Shown here: in pieces, positions 22,680-34,325 of the stretch
Layout: each line of letters opens with the position of its first letter
Position numbering within the stretch: position 1 is the stretch's first letter
From: Dipteris shenzhenensis
Lineage: Eukaryota; Polypodiophyta; Polypodiopsida; Gleicheniales
DNA length: 64,000 bases
Assembly: GCA_047967505.1 (NCBI GenBank)
Contig: CM106539.1
Strand: one strand, 5' to 3'
Translations under genes and position numbers: made by a program
The notes under the pieces: generated by a model
What the model was told of the DNA's origin: nothing
Seen by the model: the letters and a program-made list of their open reading frames with translations, nothing else
The model's database searches: none

Positions 22680-23180
22680 GTGATGGGGGATGCATCCCCC
22701 CCCCCCAAAAAAAAAAGCCCCCGAGGGGCCCTGGTGCACACAGGTGCGACTTTGGGCTAGACGGGGTCCCCGTCTGGCCCAAAGTCGCACCTGTGTGCAC
22801 GGACCCCATCTGGCCCAAAGTCGCACTTGTGTGCACCAGGGCCCCTCGGGGGCTTTTTTTTTCTGGGTCCCCGTTTGACCCAAAGTCACGCCTACACACA
22901 CCAGGGCCCCTCGAGGGCTTTTTTTGTCTTTTTGTTTCTTGTATGTGTGATGGGAGTGTGTGTGTGTGATGGGGGATGCATCCCCCCCAAAAAAACATAA
23001 AAAAGCCCCCGAGGGGCCCTGGTGCGTGCAAGCACGACTTTGGGCCAAAGTCACACTTCCGCACACTAGGGACCCTCGAGACGGCCCAAAGTCATGCTTG
23101 CATGCACTAGGGACACTCGGGGGCTTTTTTATGTTTTTCTTTTGGGGGGATTCTTCCCCCATCACACACACACACACCCA
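22680..23180. repeat. GC-rich foldback (inverted-repeat) element cluster
   Basis: The outer arms begin GATGGGGGATGCATCCCCCC and close with a complementary GGGGGGATTCTTCCCCCATC near 23145-23163. Within are at least four alternating copies of a block containing GCCCCCGAGGGGCCCTGGTG and GACTTTGGGC, or their complements, so the stretch can fold into two large nested hairpins joined by a TGTGTGTG linker near 22955. GC content is far above the flanks. It resembles a non-autonomous foldback element. No coding function is supported. Confidence 0.8.
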
Positions 23181-24402
23181 TCATGGCATGACCACCTTTC
23201 GACAAAGAGGCAAAAATTTTGCCCAAATCAATTTGCTGCTTCATGCTTGAAATGTGTCCCAATTTATAACCCATTGTTGCTCATAGCTATCAATGCATTT
23301 GTTAACATATATGAGCATACCTTACCATTTTGTATCAAACTTCATTGCAGTCATCACCAATGTCTTTAGAATATCAAGGCATAGTTCTAAAGCGATTTTG
23401 GCCATTCCTAGCATACTTTATTTTAAAAAATATCTTTTAATAGTTTCTAATAGTATTTATAATGTAAGTATTTTCTTAATATGTTGTCTTACATTTGGTA
23501 AGTGTTGTAGTGCTTGTTTTTGTAATATTGAAACAACATGAAGGCACAATATTTTACACCATAGGGCCTACATCTTCAATTGTGTGTGGCACCCCTTAGC
23601 CCCAATTTCCATAAAAGTCAAAACCCAATCTCCTATGCTAAGATTGAGTCAGACATATGCTTGTTCCCTATCCAAATTTGATAATACACAAACACCAACC
23701 AAGTATACGTGTGGATTATTGCCATCTCCATGTGGAACCATTGGCATAAGTGAGAGCTTGCCATCTCAATCATGGAGCATATATCCTCTTATTTTAGGTT
23801 ATTCCTTCCAACTAACCATGCACATAACTAGATTAGCCACCATATTATTGTTCTATTTTCCTTATGGTTTGGGATGTAAAACATTCCTAGTCCCAAGATG
23901 AATCTAAATATGGAAGGGTTTGAGATTGTGCATCCAATTTAACCTTTTGTTGCTATCTTGATTAAAGTTCATCAGCAATTTTGACCTTGTCTATTCATAC
24001 CCTTTATATAGTTGACTTCAGACTCTTTAAATACCTTAAAAGTCTAACTACAATTTAGGTAATAAAATATTGGACAAAGTAATATACTGGCCTAGATAAT
24101 TTGCCATCATATTCCACTCTTGCCTCCCCCCGCCACCCAAAATAATGGATTTTTTTAAAGAATTTAGAGGGCTCTATGTTAGTACAAACGACATCACACT
24201 TAACAAAAACTATTACATTTAGTCAAAAACTATTACATCACAGTTTCAAAACTTTTACATTTATTCAAGTGCTATTACAACACACTTCAAAAACTATATC
24301 ATATTTTCAAAACTATTACAACACACATCAAAAACTACTAATTTTATTAAGTATAGACTCATTGCCAGTACAAATGACATCACACTTCAAAAACTATTAC
24401 TT
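23181..24402. other. AT-rich stretch without a supported gene
   Basis: Nothing recognisable at 23181-24150. At 24180-24415, short degenerate tandem copies of a CAAAAACTATTACA-type unit occur. Confidence 0.5.
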
Positions 24403-25340
24403 TTATTCAATACAAGTATGAATGGACAAGTTACAAGGAGGCTTCCATTTCTCAAGCATTGATGTTCCTTCGAGTCGCCTTCTCACTATCTTCCCATTTA
24501 GTGTAAAGAAAAAATCACTATCATCAAAGATGACAACGATGTATTCTCGAACATGCTTCAAGCTCCAACTATCTATGACCTCAAGATATTGGATATCCCC
24601 ATTGGGCATACGTACCTCTACCTTTGTGGTGTCCACTACATCACAATCCATAGGTATCCATGTGCCATGATTATTTTTCCAATGTCTGTAAGCATATCTC
24701 ATGTAGCAAATACTACGCACTACTTGATATCTTATTACTATACTTTCTTTAGTAAGTATACATAAAAAATGGTCTCCCTTTTGCAAACCATCCCTAACAT
24801 CCCACATTGGGTATAGAAGATTAACAAGAAATTCATTTTCTAGGCCACATGGTCTTTATCTTATGAATGAAGACAGATTTGAAAAAATAAATAAAATGTA
24901 ACGGAGGGCATGAACCAACTAACACCCATAGATTTACTTGAAAGTAAACTTAATTGATGATTGAATATGTGATCTCATCTTCATTCTAAATGCATCTATA
25001 GAGAATGGATTAGGAAGAGGCCATTTTGGACTATCAAAGTTAGGGAGAGGAATAGGATGGAGGCTTCCATATGCACCTTCTCTTTGAGGAACTTGGTAGC
25101 ATGAATTATAGAAAAAACTACTAGACTTTGTTAAGGAGGAAGCACTCTGTCTTGAGAACATTAATTCCCTGATATTTGAATGGAAAGCTTGAAATATTCC
25201 CATGAGACTATCCATAGGCTGGGTTTCAACTTTGGTAGAGGGAAAGATATCTACGTAGAAAGCAAAGAAAGATGTTAATGGACCAATCAATCTGTCTCTC
25301 TTACTCTCTACCTATCTCTCCCTCTCAGACATACACACAC

Positions 25341-25416
<76 letters not shown>

Positions 25417-25924
25417 CACACACACACAAATCTTTCCCCTCTACTATCTCCCCCTGACATCCCTCAACCCCTCCATCTCTCCCTCCCTCCCTCCCTCCCT
25501 CCCCCTCTACTATCACCACAAGACACCCTCTCTTAAAACACATGCACACATACAATCATTAGAATGCACAATTGAACTGAATAAAAAAAAGTTAATGTAA
25601 AAGAGAGATGCAATTTGAAGGAAAGCAAGTTCGATTGGCAGGGTCCAAGTTCATGTCTCTAGCCATGTACATGTGCTGAACCTTCACCTTAAGTCCTTTT
25701 TTTGTATTACAAAACCCAATAATGCAACCCTTCCAATGCTTCTCTTTCTTTGCTCTATCCTTTTTAGAAACCTTGAATGGACCTATTGCAGATGGTTGCT
25801 TTGTGACCTAGGACATTAAACTAAACTCTTGAGGGATACAAATATCACTGTTGTCCTTCAAAATGCGACCCACACAAGATTGAATTGATAGCTTTGGCCT
25901 AAGGGAAGGGGAGTGCTTCACCAT
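24403..25924 (-). pseudogene. Three-exon gene of unknown function, one nonsense codon
   Basis: On the minus strand, ATG 25924 opens a frame starting MVKHSPSLRPKLSIQSC and rich in Lys further on. One TAG near 25810 sits where CAG would continue the frame. A second exon starts after the acceptor CTACGTAG near 25255 and ends near a CAA/GTAAAT donor at about 24940. A third continues from about 24840 to 24403 with GLENEFLVNLL, then VEVRMPNGDIQYLEVIDSWS. That last part alternates beta-like and helical segments and ends with a basic patch, which loosely suggests a ubiquitin-like fold. I do not recognise the family. The exon pattern looks like a real gene rather than chance. It could belong to the same decayed mobile element as the 18-21 kb gene, but nothing proves this. 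Confidence 0.4.
25343..25412 (+). repeat. (CT)n microsatellite
   Basis: Uninterrupted TCTCTCTC run flanked by ACACACAC tracts, lying inside the first intron inferred for the minus-strand gene. The Ser/Leu open frame over it is an artefact. Confidence 0.95.
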
Positions 25925-28654
25925 TGTAGAAAGAATGGGAGCAAGCAAAGATAAAGAGGTTGGGAGAAGAAAGAGGTTGAGAGGAGGAGGCTCAGCGGAG
26001 GTTGAGAGGAGGAAGAGGTTAAGAGGAGGCTAAGAGGAGGTAGAGAGGAGGAAGAGGCTTAGAGAAAGGTGGGGAGTCAATGGGGATAGTTTGGGGAGAC
26101 TCTTGGGAGGAGTTTGGGGTGCTAGGGACACTTTTGGAAATTTTTGATTTTTTGGAGGGGAAAAAAGTCACGGATTTGGGGGCCTACCAAGAGAGCCTAG
26201 GAGGGTATGGGGACCATCCAAAAGTAAAGGGGGGGAGTAAATGCCTCAAGGGGTGGTGGGGGCAAGAGAGGGGCAAGTGGAAGCCTCGTGGGGACCAAGG
26301 AGGACTCTCCACCAATGAGAGGTCAATATGGAATCCTCCATTCTTTTAATGCCCAACCTTCCCATTGGCTGGTTTGCTAATCACAAATCTTAAGGGACTA
26401 ATCCAAGAGGCCCTTTTTGAGTCCAAAATTCCCCTAATGATGTGCATGTAGGAAAGCATCATAATTAGCATTGATATCATAACATCAAAATTAGTGTTGT
26501 AAATCCCACGTTATTTTTGTCAGAATATAACATCGATATTTTTATCAATAAATTATATTCTGACGAGAATATCAATGATATTATCAACAATATTTTAGAT
26601 GCTTATCAAAAATTTTCCATGCATGTATTCGATGGTAATATCAATACTGTTACCGATGTTGGCAAATAGTTTTTAACACTAATATCGATGATAATATCAA
26701 CGTTGGTAGAAAATAATTATAAAAAAAAGATAATATCAATGTTGGTAGAAAATATCGAAGCTATTCCAATGAAAATGTCGACTGTATTATCAATACTATA
26801 TTACCGACATTGGTAAACAATTTTCAATGCTAATATCGATGATAATATCAATGGTGGTAGAAAATATCGAAGTTGTTCCGATGAAAATATCGATGGTTTT
26901 TCAAAATGGGCAAATATTGTTTTCTAAAGGGTAGATTAGGGCTTGTATTACAATAAAGGGTTGTATTACAATGTAGTGGCCTTTGTATTATATTGTTAAC
27001 ATTGCTTGAGTACAAATTTCGCCTATTACATTGTTTGAGGTCAAAATTTTCCTACACATCTTATATACAAGAATTTAGTCCGAGTTGTTGCTCCCATCCT
27101 CCGAGAACCGATTACTGACATCTTCATCCTTGCTCCCGTTGTCATCATCCCTTCCTCTTGCTTCTCAACCTTCTCATTCCTCTTGGCAAACTTGGTTCAA
27201 ATACTCACCTCCATCCTCCTGGCGGGCTCTTTTTCTCAACCAGCACATGTACTAGAGTCAATTTGAGCATTTAAAAATAAATGGGTGTAGGAAGGTCTTA
27301 CATTGAGCAAGGGCACAAATTCTTCTCTCTATGTGAGCAAATTGATCAAAGTTTGTGTACTGGTATCGTATACAAGCCAATACTCCTCATTCGTACAATC
27401 CTGGTCCATTTTCATTTTCTAACATTATAAGAAACATGTTAGGTTCAATGATTGACATGTTGCATTCCAAAAGTACATACTAAAAGAGTGAAACAATAGG
27501 TACTTAATACTTACAAAAAAAGCATAATATCGGGCCTTGTCGCCCAAGCCCAAGTGGAATTGGTCCACTTTAGTCTTCCTCAAATTTGTCATCTTCTTTT
27601 GTTGATCGCACATCTTAGGATCGTTTAATTGCTTTTTCACAGTTTTCTAATCTTTTGGGTGGAGCCAAGCAGACTTCAATCCCCCCTTGGGGGTTCACTC
27701 ATAAACATGTAATCATAGCACATGGGGTCAACAGAATGAGTTTTTAAAATCTTCTTTTTACACATTTACCATATACAGAATAGTATCATATAAAGTGATT
27801 ATTCACATATTGAAGCAAAAAAGGGTGTCTTTTATTCATAATAAATTTATAGATAAGGGGTTTTACAAAACTCTTTGAATACATGTAATGCGTCGGCTTT
27901 AGACCTAGTGGCCTTTTGCCTTCCTATAGATTTGGTCTTTTCCTGACTTAAACACAGCAGCCATCTTGCTCAACATCCAATGATTGCAAACTTGAGCTCC
28001 TCAGTTGGCTCAGTTGGCACTTAGAACTTTTCCTTCAATGTCTAAATGATATGTGCTTTTTCTTTTATGGGTGCTTCCGAAAGTAAATCACCACCCTTTT
28101 GAATTCATAGGAGCAAAGTCACTGCATTTGGTTAATAACCAAGTGCCCCTATTATCCATGATTATTTCACTCACCCTATTAATCAAACAAGGGGGAGGGA
28201 AGGGGCGGGGGGGGAGTGAAGTTTGGGAGTCGACTTGACTACCCCCAGTGGTGTTAACATCATTGATGCTCTCTCTCTCTCTCTCTCTCTCTCTCTAGCT
28301 TCACCATGGGTGGTAGCTTGGGAGATCTCTATGAAGGTCGGTGGACTCGACACTCACTGTCTCTCCTCCTCAAACAACTTATATAGGAGTCTTTTCCTAT
28401 CAGTGGGATCTAGCCACACGAGTAATTTGTGAGCCTTCTTCATACTACTAACCTAGGTAGTAGTATTGAAGGGCCTCTTTTTATACCCTCTACTTGATCC
28501 TTTTCTTTCCATCCTTCACAAAATCAAAGCAAACATTACATTTAACTCCGTGTTCTCACTTGATGGAAGAACCCACTCATAACTTCTTCTTTTTTGCCAC
28601 TAAATTGTTCACCCCTCATGAGTTAGAATAAGAGCAGTTGTGTCTAGGTCCTTC
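25925..28654. repeat. Gene-free stretch: purine-rich block, GATATTATC repeats, (CT)n
   Basis: From 25930 to 26350 the plus strand is purine-rich (GAGGAGGAAGAGG units). From about 26470 to 26900 there are degenerate copies of AATATCGATGATAATATCAA and TTGGTAGAAAATATCGAAG, with internal inverted symmetry. A (CT)n run lies at 28269-28297. No gene is recognisable; frames such as 27425-27640 and 28053-28238 have no known motif. Confidence 0.6.
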
Positions 28655-29450
28655 AATAAACGACTCAGGTGCATTTGCTTGTACACGTAGTTGATGAGGT
28701 AACCATTGCAGGAACCATTCATAGTTGTTGGATTTTTTCCTTGAACACTTTATGAAGACTTTGAAGGGATTGGTAAGGCAAAGAGCTCAACCTGAAGCAA
28801 GCATGGTAGAGGGATGGTTTGTGTAAGAGTCATTGGTATACATCACGAAGTTTCTGGCATCCATGGATCCCAATATGCCACAAGCGTGGAACATGAAGGA
28901 CGATGATCGTGTTGTTGCCGAGGTCTCCCAAGGTCAAGGGATTGAAAGGTCTCCCAAGGTTAAGGGATTGAAACAAAGACAAGCGAAGAGGAAAGGGAGA
29001 AATTCAACAAGTTTTGTATCCTCAATAGTCACGAGATGCAAAAATCGGTGGAGAGATATGAAGAGACCAAAGCAAAAATGATAAATGAGAGGACGAGATT
29101 TAGAGTCATGCATAGGCAAAGGGTGCCATATCCACCAGAGCTTGCTCTTCTCCCCAGACACATGTCACGTGAATGGCTACAAGAAACTCTTCATAAAGCC
29201 AAAGATGATGGAGAGGACATAACCCATCGAGAGTGGGAGCTTGCAGTCCGATATATGCCACATGTAAGTTTCTTACCTTTCTACTTAATTTGGGTATCTA
29301 TGGTCACAATCGCTACAAAATGCATCCTCATTGTTTTCATCATGTTCTTTTATAGTACAAAAAGTACATTGTGTTATGGTCACATGGATGCCATTTTCAT
29401 ATGGAGTGCGTTGCTTTAAGGAGAGTCACCTATGATTGCGAAGTCATGCC
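28655..29450 (+). pseudogene. Older CACTA TNP2 remnant, upstream part (split by element 2)
   Basis: Read on the plus strand, this matches the DUF4218 region and following exon of the TNP2 gene in element 1 (8460-7760, minus strand). Shared pieces include SKHGRGM, the polar segment around MQKSVERYEETKAKMINERTRF, LALLPRHMSREWLQ, and a YGHMDAI segment just before element 2 starts. Stops and frameshifts are present. The 5' part of the gene, including the tnp2 core, is absent upstream of about 28655. The gene resumes at 38496 after the inserted element. Confidence 0.75.
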
Positions 29451-29504
29451 TAACACTACTACACACAAATCCTATTGTGATGTTTAAGTATTGATGTTTA
29501 GCGC

Positions 29505-29690
29505 ATGCAGGGTGCTAATCGTCGATATTGGAAGCGCGCCTCATGAAGCATCACTATATAGCAACTTTAGGCAAACATCGCTATATAGCGATGATTTCTA
29601 AAGTCGCTATATAGCAACGTTTATCAGAATTGTAAGTGTCGCTATATAGCGACACTGAGATACTCTTTTATAGTGATGTTTTACAGAGAG
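29505..29690. repeat. Left subterminal repeats of CACTA element 2
   Basis: Copies of the TCGCTATATAGCGA palindrome, exact or with one change, lie near 29549, 29577, 29602 and 29639, followed by the same ATAGTGATGTTTTACAGAGAG-like sequence as in element 1. The 159-bp duplication of element 1 is absent here. Confidence 0.85.
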
Positions 29691-29879
29691 TTTTTTCCTC
29701 ATATCGACCTTAAAAGTTAGTTTTCTCCAATGGCAATTTTTTTAAAAATTTTCATACATGTTTGATCTTTTGAGAGAATAAAAGTATAAGAGCATGTACA
29801 TCAAGCCTTTGAAGCTCATATATTCATGTCCAAGTTTGAGATGAAAAAAATCAATGAAGAGCATTTACATCAACAGTTT

Positions 29880-31553
29880 CATCTTGAGCCAAGTCTAACG
29901 TGCCAAACAAGTCTATCTCTAACTCTATACCGAGTTGATCTCCTATATCATCATCGTACTCTAGCATTGTACGTTCATCTAAAAGTACTTGATCATCTTC
30001 TTCAATAAAGTGTGGTGATTCTTGATGATCGTTGTCTTCTTCCTCAATATCGTGATCTCCATCTTCCTCTCATGCGATGTTATTATGCACATCTTCCTCT
30101 TGGCTCATATTGTGATCTTCATCTTCTTCGCTAGATTCATCTGGATTAATTGGATCCGGCTTTGGTAGTAGCATCTCCATATCCACATCTCTATCTTCAA
30201 AATCTTGCTTACTTCATGGTGCAACTTGGATCACGTACCACCATCTTCGATCAGAATGATTCGGATGAAAAACCACCTATATTGAAGATGGGTGCCAAAT
30301 GTCGTCAATTATATATATGAAATTATGCTTAAGTACATGTATCAATGGATCTTTAAAAACAAAAGCTTCAATTAATTAAATCATTAGTATGCACGTGCTC
30401 ACAGTGCTCAGGAAGAACAAAAGTAGTGAGCCCAAGATGTAAGTTGCATGGCTCCCTTGCAAAGTCTGGCCACTGATTGTCTATGTGCTTCTAAGCTGCA
30501 CAATCTGCGGGAATCCTCAATGTGTCATCAGTGGACCAATGAGATGCATGCCATGTCATCAACTCCACTATGGATTTGCATCGAAACATGTGCTGTATTC
30601 TTGCAATGATGGAAAAGTGTCTCAAGACCTTCACCGGTATCTACTCACCCTGCAAGTCATCTCTATATCGTTGTTCTCCACATTTCGGACAACTAGCCAA
30701 ATCTCCATGCTCACAACAAAAGACAATATAGTCATTACGGCAAGCATGGATGGTATCATAATCGATACCCACCATTGTTAGCATCTTCTTCGCTTCATCT
30801 CTTGATGTGGGCATGGTATTTGATGCAGGCAACATCTTCTGGAGCAACCTATCACAATTCAAACATACATAGGCTTTGAATAATGATGATTCGGTACATT
30901 AATCCATACATGATGATTCTCAAAACAAATAATATCCAAATAATGAGTCAAATTAATGCAAGAGCTAACCTCATTAAGGTCGAGACACTTGTATCTGACC
31001 ACCCATACTTTACTTGTAGATTCAAGATTGAGAGACAAGCACGTAGTTTAGACATCCTAGCACCTCGTACAACTGTGTTGATTGCAACTCTCACATTTTG
31101 ACCTCAGACTCTGACATCATGTGTACATGGGATGTAGTGCCCCTAAATATAGAATCCATCATGTCGACCATACCCTCGTCATCATCCGAGAGACTATAGT
31201 CTTGCTCAAAGTGTGAAGATATATGCGTACCCTCGTCAGCCTCCTCATCCTGTCTTAAGATTTTGTGTAAATATAAGATCTTGTCTCAAGGTTTCGTATC
31301 ATAATGGTATCCAATATTAACCATGAACTTAAATAGCTTTGACTTACTGATAATCCATCAACATGTGCAACACCAACGGTGGGTACTGGTTCGGGCTCCT
31401 CCCCATACATCCACAAGTGGCGCATGATAATATGATGTTGATGTCGTACTTCTCACTTGCAAGAGTACAATGACAATACAACCTCTCCGTAAGCCACTTT
31501 GTGCTCTCGGGCGTTGGCGCATCATCTGACGAGCTTCCACTCATCCCTTCCAT
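29880..31553 (-). pseudogene. TNP2-type transposase with large internal deletion (element 2)
   Basis: The minus-strand ATG at 31553 follows a clean GTACAG acceptor. The first exon starts MEGMSGSSSDDAPTPEST, intact where element 1 has lost 4 bp. The N-terminal CPKCGEQRYRDD region is present (30680-30860) and the codon that is TAA in element 1 is sense here. Coding homology then jumps at about 30427: sequence matching element 1 at roughly 9597 and above joins directly to sequence matching about 7470 and below. This removes about 2.1 kb, including the rest of tnp2 and all of DUF4218. Only an acidic C-terminal piece follows. No transposase activity is expected. Confidence 0.8.
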
Positions 31554-31654
31554 CTGTACACTTATAAAATCACAACATAAGTTGCAAGGAAATATATTAA
31601 CAGTAATAAAATAGCATCTATGAGCTTCTTTTTTAACTTTAAACAATAAATGTC

Positions 31655-31810
31655 CTGAAGCGTCGCTATATAGTGACGTTTTGCTCTGTTCTGTCACTAT
31701 ATAGCGACAATTTGCTCTGTTCCATCGCTATATAGCGATGCTTTTAAATATAAACATCGCTATATAGCGACTGACCAGCGTTGCTATATAGCGATGCTGT
31801 GGGCTAAAAC
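31655..31810. promoter_or_regulatory. Central palindrome cluster between divergent genes (element 2)
   Basis: Five copies of the CGCTATATAGCGA family, including T/G variants, lie immediately upstream of the TNP2 leader and of the plus-strand gene leader. The position matches 10747-10860 of element 1, with more copies here. Confidence 0.6.
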
Positions 31811-32314
31811 CCGAAATCACGCCACGCGGCGCTTTCTTTAGCAATCTCTATTCTGAGGAAAGAAATCTTTCCTCCCATCTATATCCAATGACCTCGCTTT
31901 CCTCCTCTCTATTCTCCACTCCTCACCACCACTCACCCCTCTCCTAACACTTGTGCTTCCTCTCCACCCTTCTTCCTCTTTGCTTATGTGAAAAGAAGTT
32001 TTTCAAGAAGGTGAGTCTCTTTGAGCAATGTAGGTTCGTTTTTTGTGAGATTTCGTTTTGTGAGTATTGAAGCATGTTTCTCCTTGTATTGCTAAGGCTA
32101 TGTGCTAGTTTTCATGCTTGATTTTCAAGGGTTAAAGACAAAAACGAGATTTTGTAAAAGAAAGAAGACTCACCTCTTCTAGTCTTTTTTGTATTTCTTT
32201 TCCTTCTCTTTCTCCTTGTCTCCTCAATCCAATCCCTTTGAGTAGTTGCTTCTTTAAACTCCTCTTTCCTCTAACTAGTTATTTGAAAAATGGTATCTTT
32301 CCTCTCTTTTGTAG

Positions 32315-32350
32315 GGCCAGTCCACAATACACCGAGCGAGAATATTCTAG
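32315..32350 (+). other. Leader exon of the plus-strand gene (element 2)
   Basis: GGCCAGTCCACAATACACCG begins this 36-base exon, bounded by TTTTGTAG and GTAAGAAAG. It is homologous to 11359-11396. A preceding exon probably ends at AAG/GTGAGT (32010/32011). Confidence 0.55.
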
Positions 32351-32454
32351 GTAAGAAAGTGCTTCCTCTTTTTTCCTTTTGTTATTTTTGTTATTTGCAT
32401 TGGCCTGCAGCTAGCTTCTTAAGTGCTAGCTGTAGTGATGGGCATAGGAACCCT

Positions 32455-32780
32455 CTCTTCCCCTCTCTTTCCCTCTGTTCCCTCTTCTTTCCCTCTTTTC
32501 TCCTCTTCCTTCTCTTCTTTTTCTCTCTTCTTTTTCCCTTCTTTCAATCTCTTTTCCCCTCTTCTTTTTCCCCCTCTTTCAATCTCTTTTTCCCTCCTTT
32601 CCTTCTCTTCTTTTTCCCCCTCTTTGAATCTCTTTTTCCCTCCTTTCCTTCTCTTCTTTTTTCCCTCTTTCAATCTCTTTTCCCCTCTTCTTTTTTCCCC
32701 TCTTTCAATCTCTTTTTCCCTCCTTTCCTTCTCTTCTTTTTTTCCTCTTTCAATCTCTTTTCCCCTCTTCCTTCTCTTAT
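32455..32780 (+). repeat. Polypyrimidine tract (element 2)
   Basis: Repeated TCTTTTTCCCTC and TTTCAATCTCTTTT units of 40-60 bases, nearly free of purines. Counterpart of 11470-11730, but the unit sequence has diverged. Confidence 0.85.
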
Positions 32781-34325
32781 GTTTATTCTTTTATGCTTAA
32801 GCTTTCTCTCTTTTTCTTTTATGCTTATATGCTCATGAATAAGCATAAGCATATGCTTTGTTTCCTTTCCCTCTTCTTTCTCTTATGCATGAGCATAAGC
32901 ATATGTCTCCTTCTCTTATGCTCATGCATAAGCATATGTCTCCTTCTCTTATGCTCATGCATACGCATAAGCATGAGCATATGTCTCCTTCTCTTATGCT
33001 CATGCATAAGCATAAGCATAAGCATGAGCATATGTCTCCTTCTCTTATGCTTATGCTTATGCATGAGCATATGTCTCCCTCTTTCAATGTCTTTTCCTCT
33101 CTCTTTCCCCCCCTCTTTCCTCTCTTTCAATCTCTTTTTCTCTCTTTTTCTTATATGCTTATGCTCATGCTTATGCTTATGCTTATGCATGAGCATAAGA
33201 GAAGGAGATATATGCTTATGCTTATGAGCATATAAGCATAAAAGAAAAAGAGAGAAAGCTTCCTCTTATGCATGAGCATAAGTATATGTCTCCTTCTCTT
33301 ATGCTCATGCATAAGTATAAGCATGAGCATATGTCTCCTTCTCTTATGCTCATGCATAAGCATAAGCATAAGCATGAGCATATGTCTCCTTCTCTTATGC
33401 TTATGCTTATGCATGAGCATATGTCTCCCTCTTTTAATCTCTTTTCCTCTTTTCCTCTCTCTTTCCCCCCCTCTTTCCTGTCTTTCAATCTCTTTTTCTC
33501 TCTTTTTCTTTTATGCTTAAGCTTTCTCTCTTTTTCTTTTATGCTTATATGCTCATGCATAAGCATAAGCATATGCTTTGTTTCCTTTCCCTCTTCTTCC
33601 TCTTATGCATGAGCATAAGCATATGTCTCCTTCTCTTATGCTCATGCATAAGCATAAGCATGAGCATATGTCTCCTTCTCTTATGCTTATGCTTATGCAT
33701 GAGCATATGTCTCCCTCTTTCAATCTCTTTTCCTCTCTCTTTCCCCCCCTCTTTCCTGTCTTTCAATCTCTTTTTCTCTCTTTTTCTTTTATGCTTAAGC
33801 TTTCTCTATGATTATATGCTCATGCATAAGCATGAGCATATGTCTCCTTCTCTGTCTCCTTCTCCTCTTTTCCTCCTTTCCTCTCTCTTTCCCCCTTTCA
33901 TCCTTCTTTCCTTCTCCTTTCCTCCTTTCCTTTCATGCATAAGCATAAGCATAAGCATATGTCTCCTTCTCTTATGCTCATGCATAAGCATAAGCATAAG
34001 CATGAGCATATGTCTCCTTCTCCTTTCCTTCTTTCAATCTCTTTTTCCCCTCTTCCTCCTTTCCTTCTCTCATGAGCATGTCTCATTTTCCTCTTTTCCT
34101 CTCTCTTTCTCCCCCTCTTTTGATCTCCTTTCATAAGCATATGTATTTGCTATGCTTAAGCTTTCTCTCTTTTTCTTTTATGCTCATATGCTCATGCAGA
34201 AGCATAAGCATAAGCATAAGCATGAGCATGAGCATCAGCATGAGCATAAGCTTTCTCCCCCTCTTCCCCCTCTTTCGATCATAAACATATGTATTTGCCT
34301 ATGCCTATGCCTATGCTTATGTTTG
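32780..34325. repeat. Array of GCATAAGC / GCATGAGC units (element 2)
   Basis: Same octamer vocabulary as element 1, but the spacer differs (ATGTCTCCTTCTCTTATGC instead of AAATAGAGAATGAGAG) and the array is less than half as long. Larger blocks of 150-350 bases are repeated, for example around 32820-33170, 33260-33500 and 33540-33790. It ends with TATGCC repeats before the acceptor, as in element 1. Confidence 0.9.

Noticed and set aside
25272-25457. Ser/Leu repeat peptide
   Set aside because: Translation of the (CT)n microsatellite.
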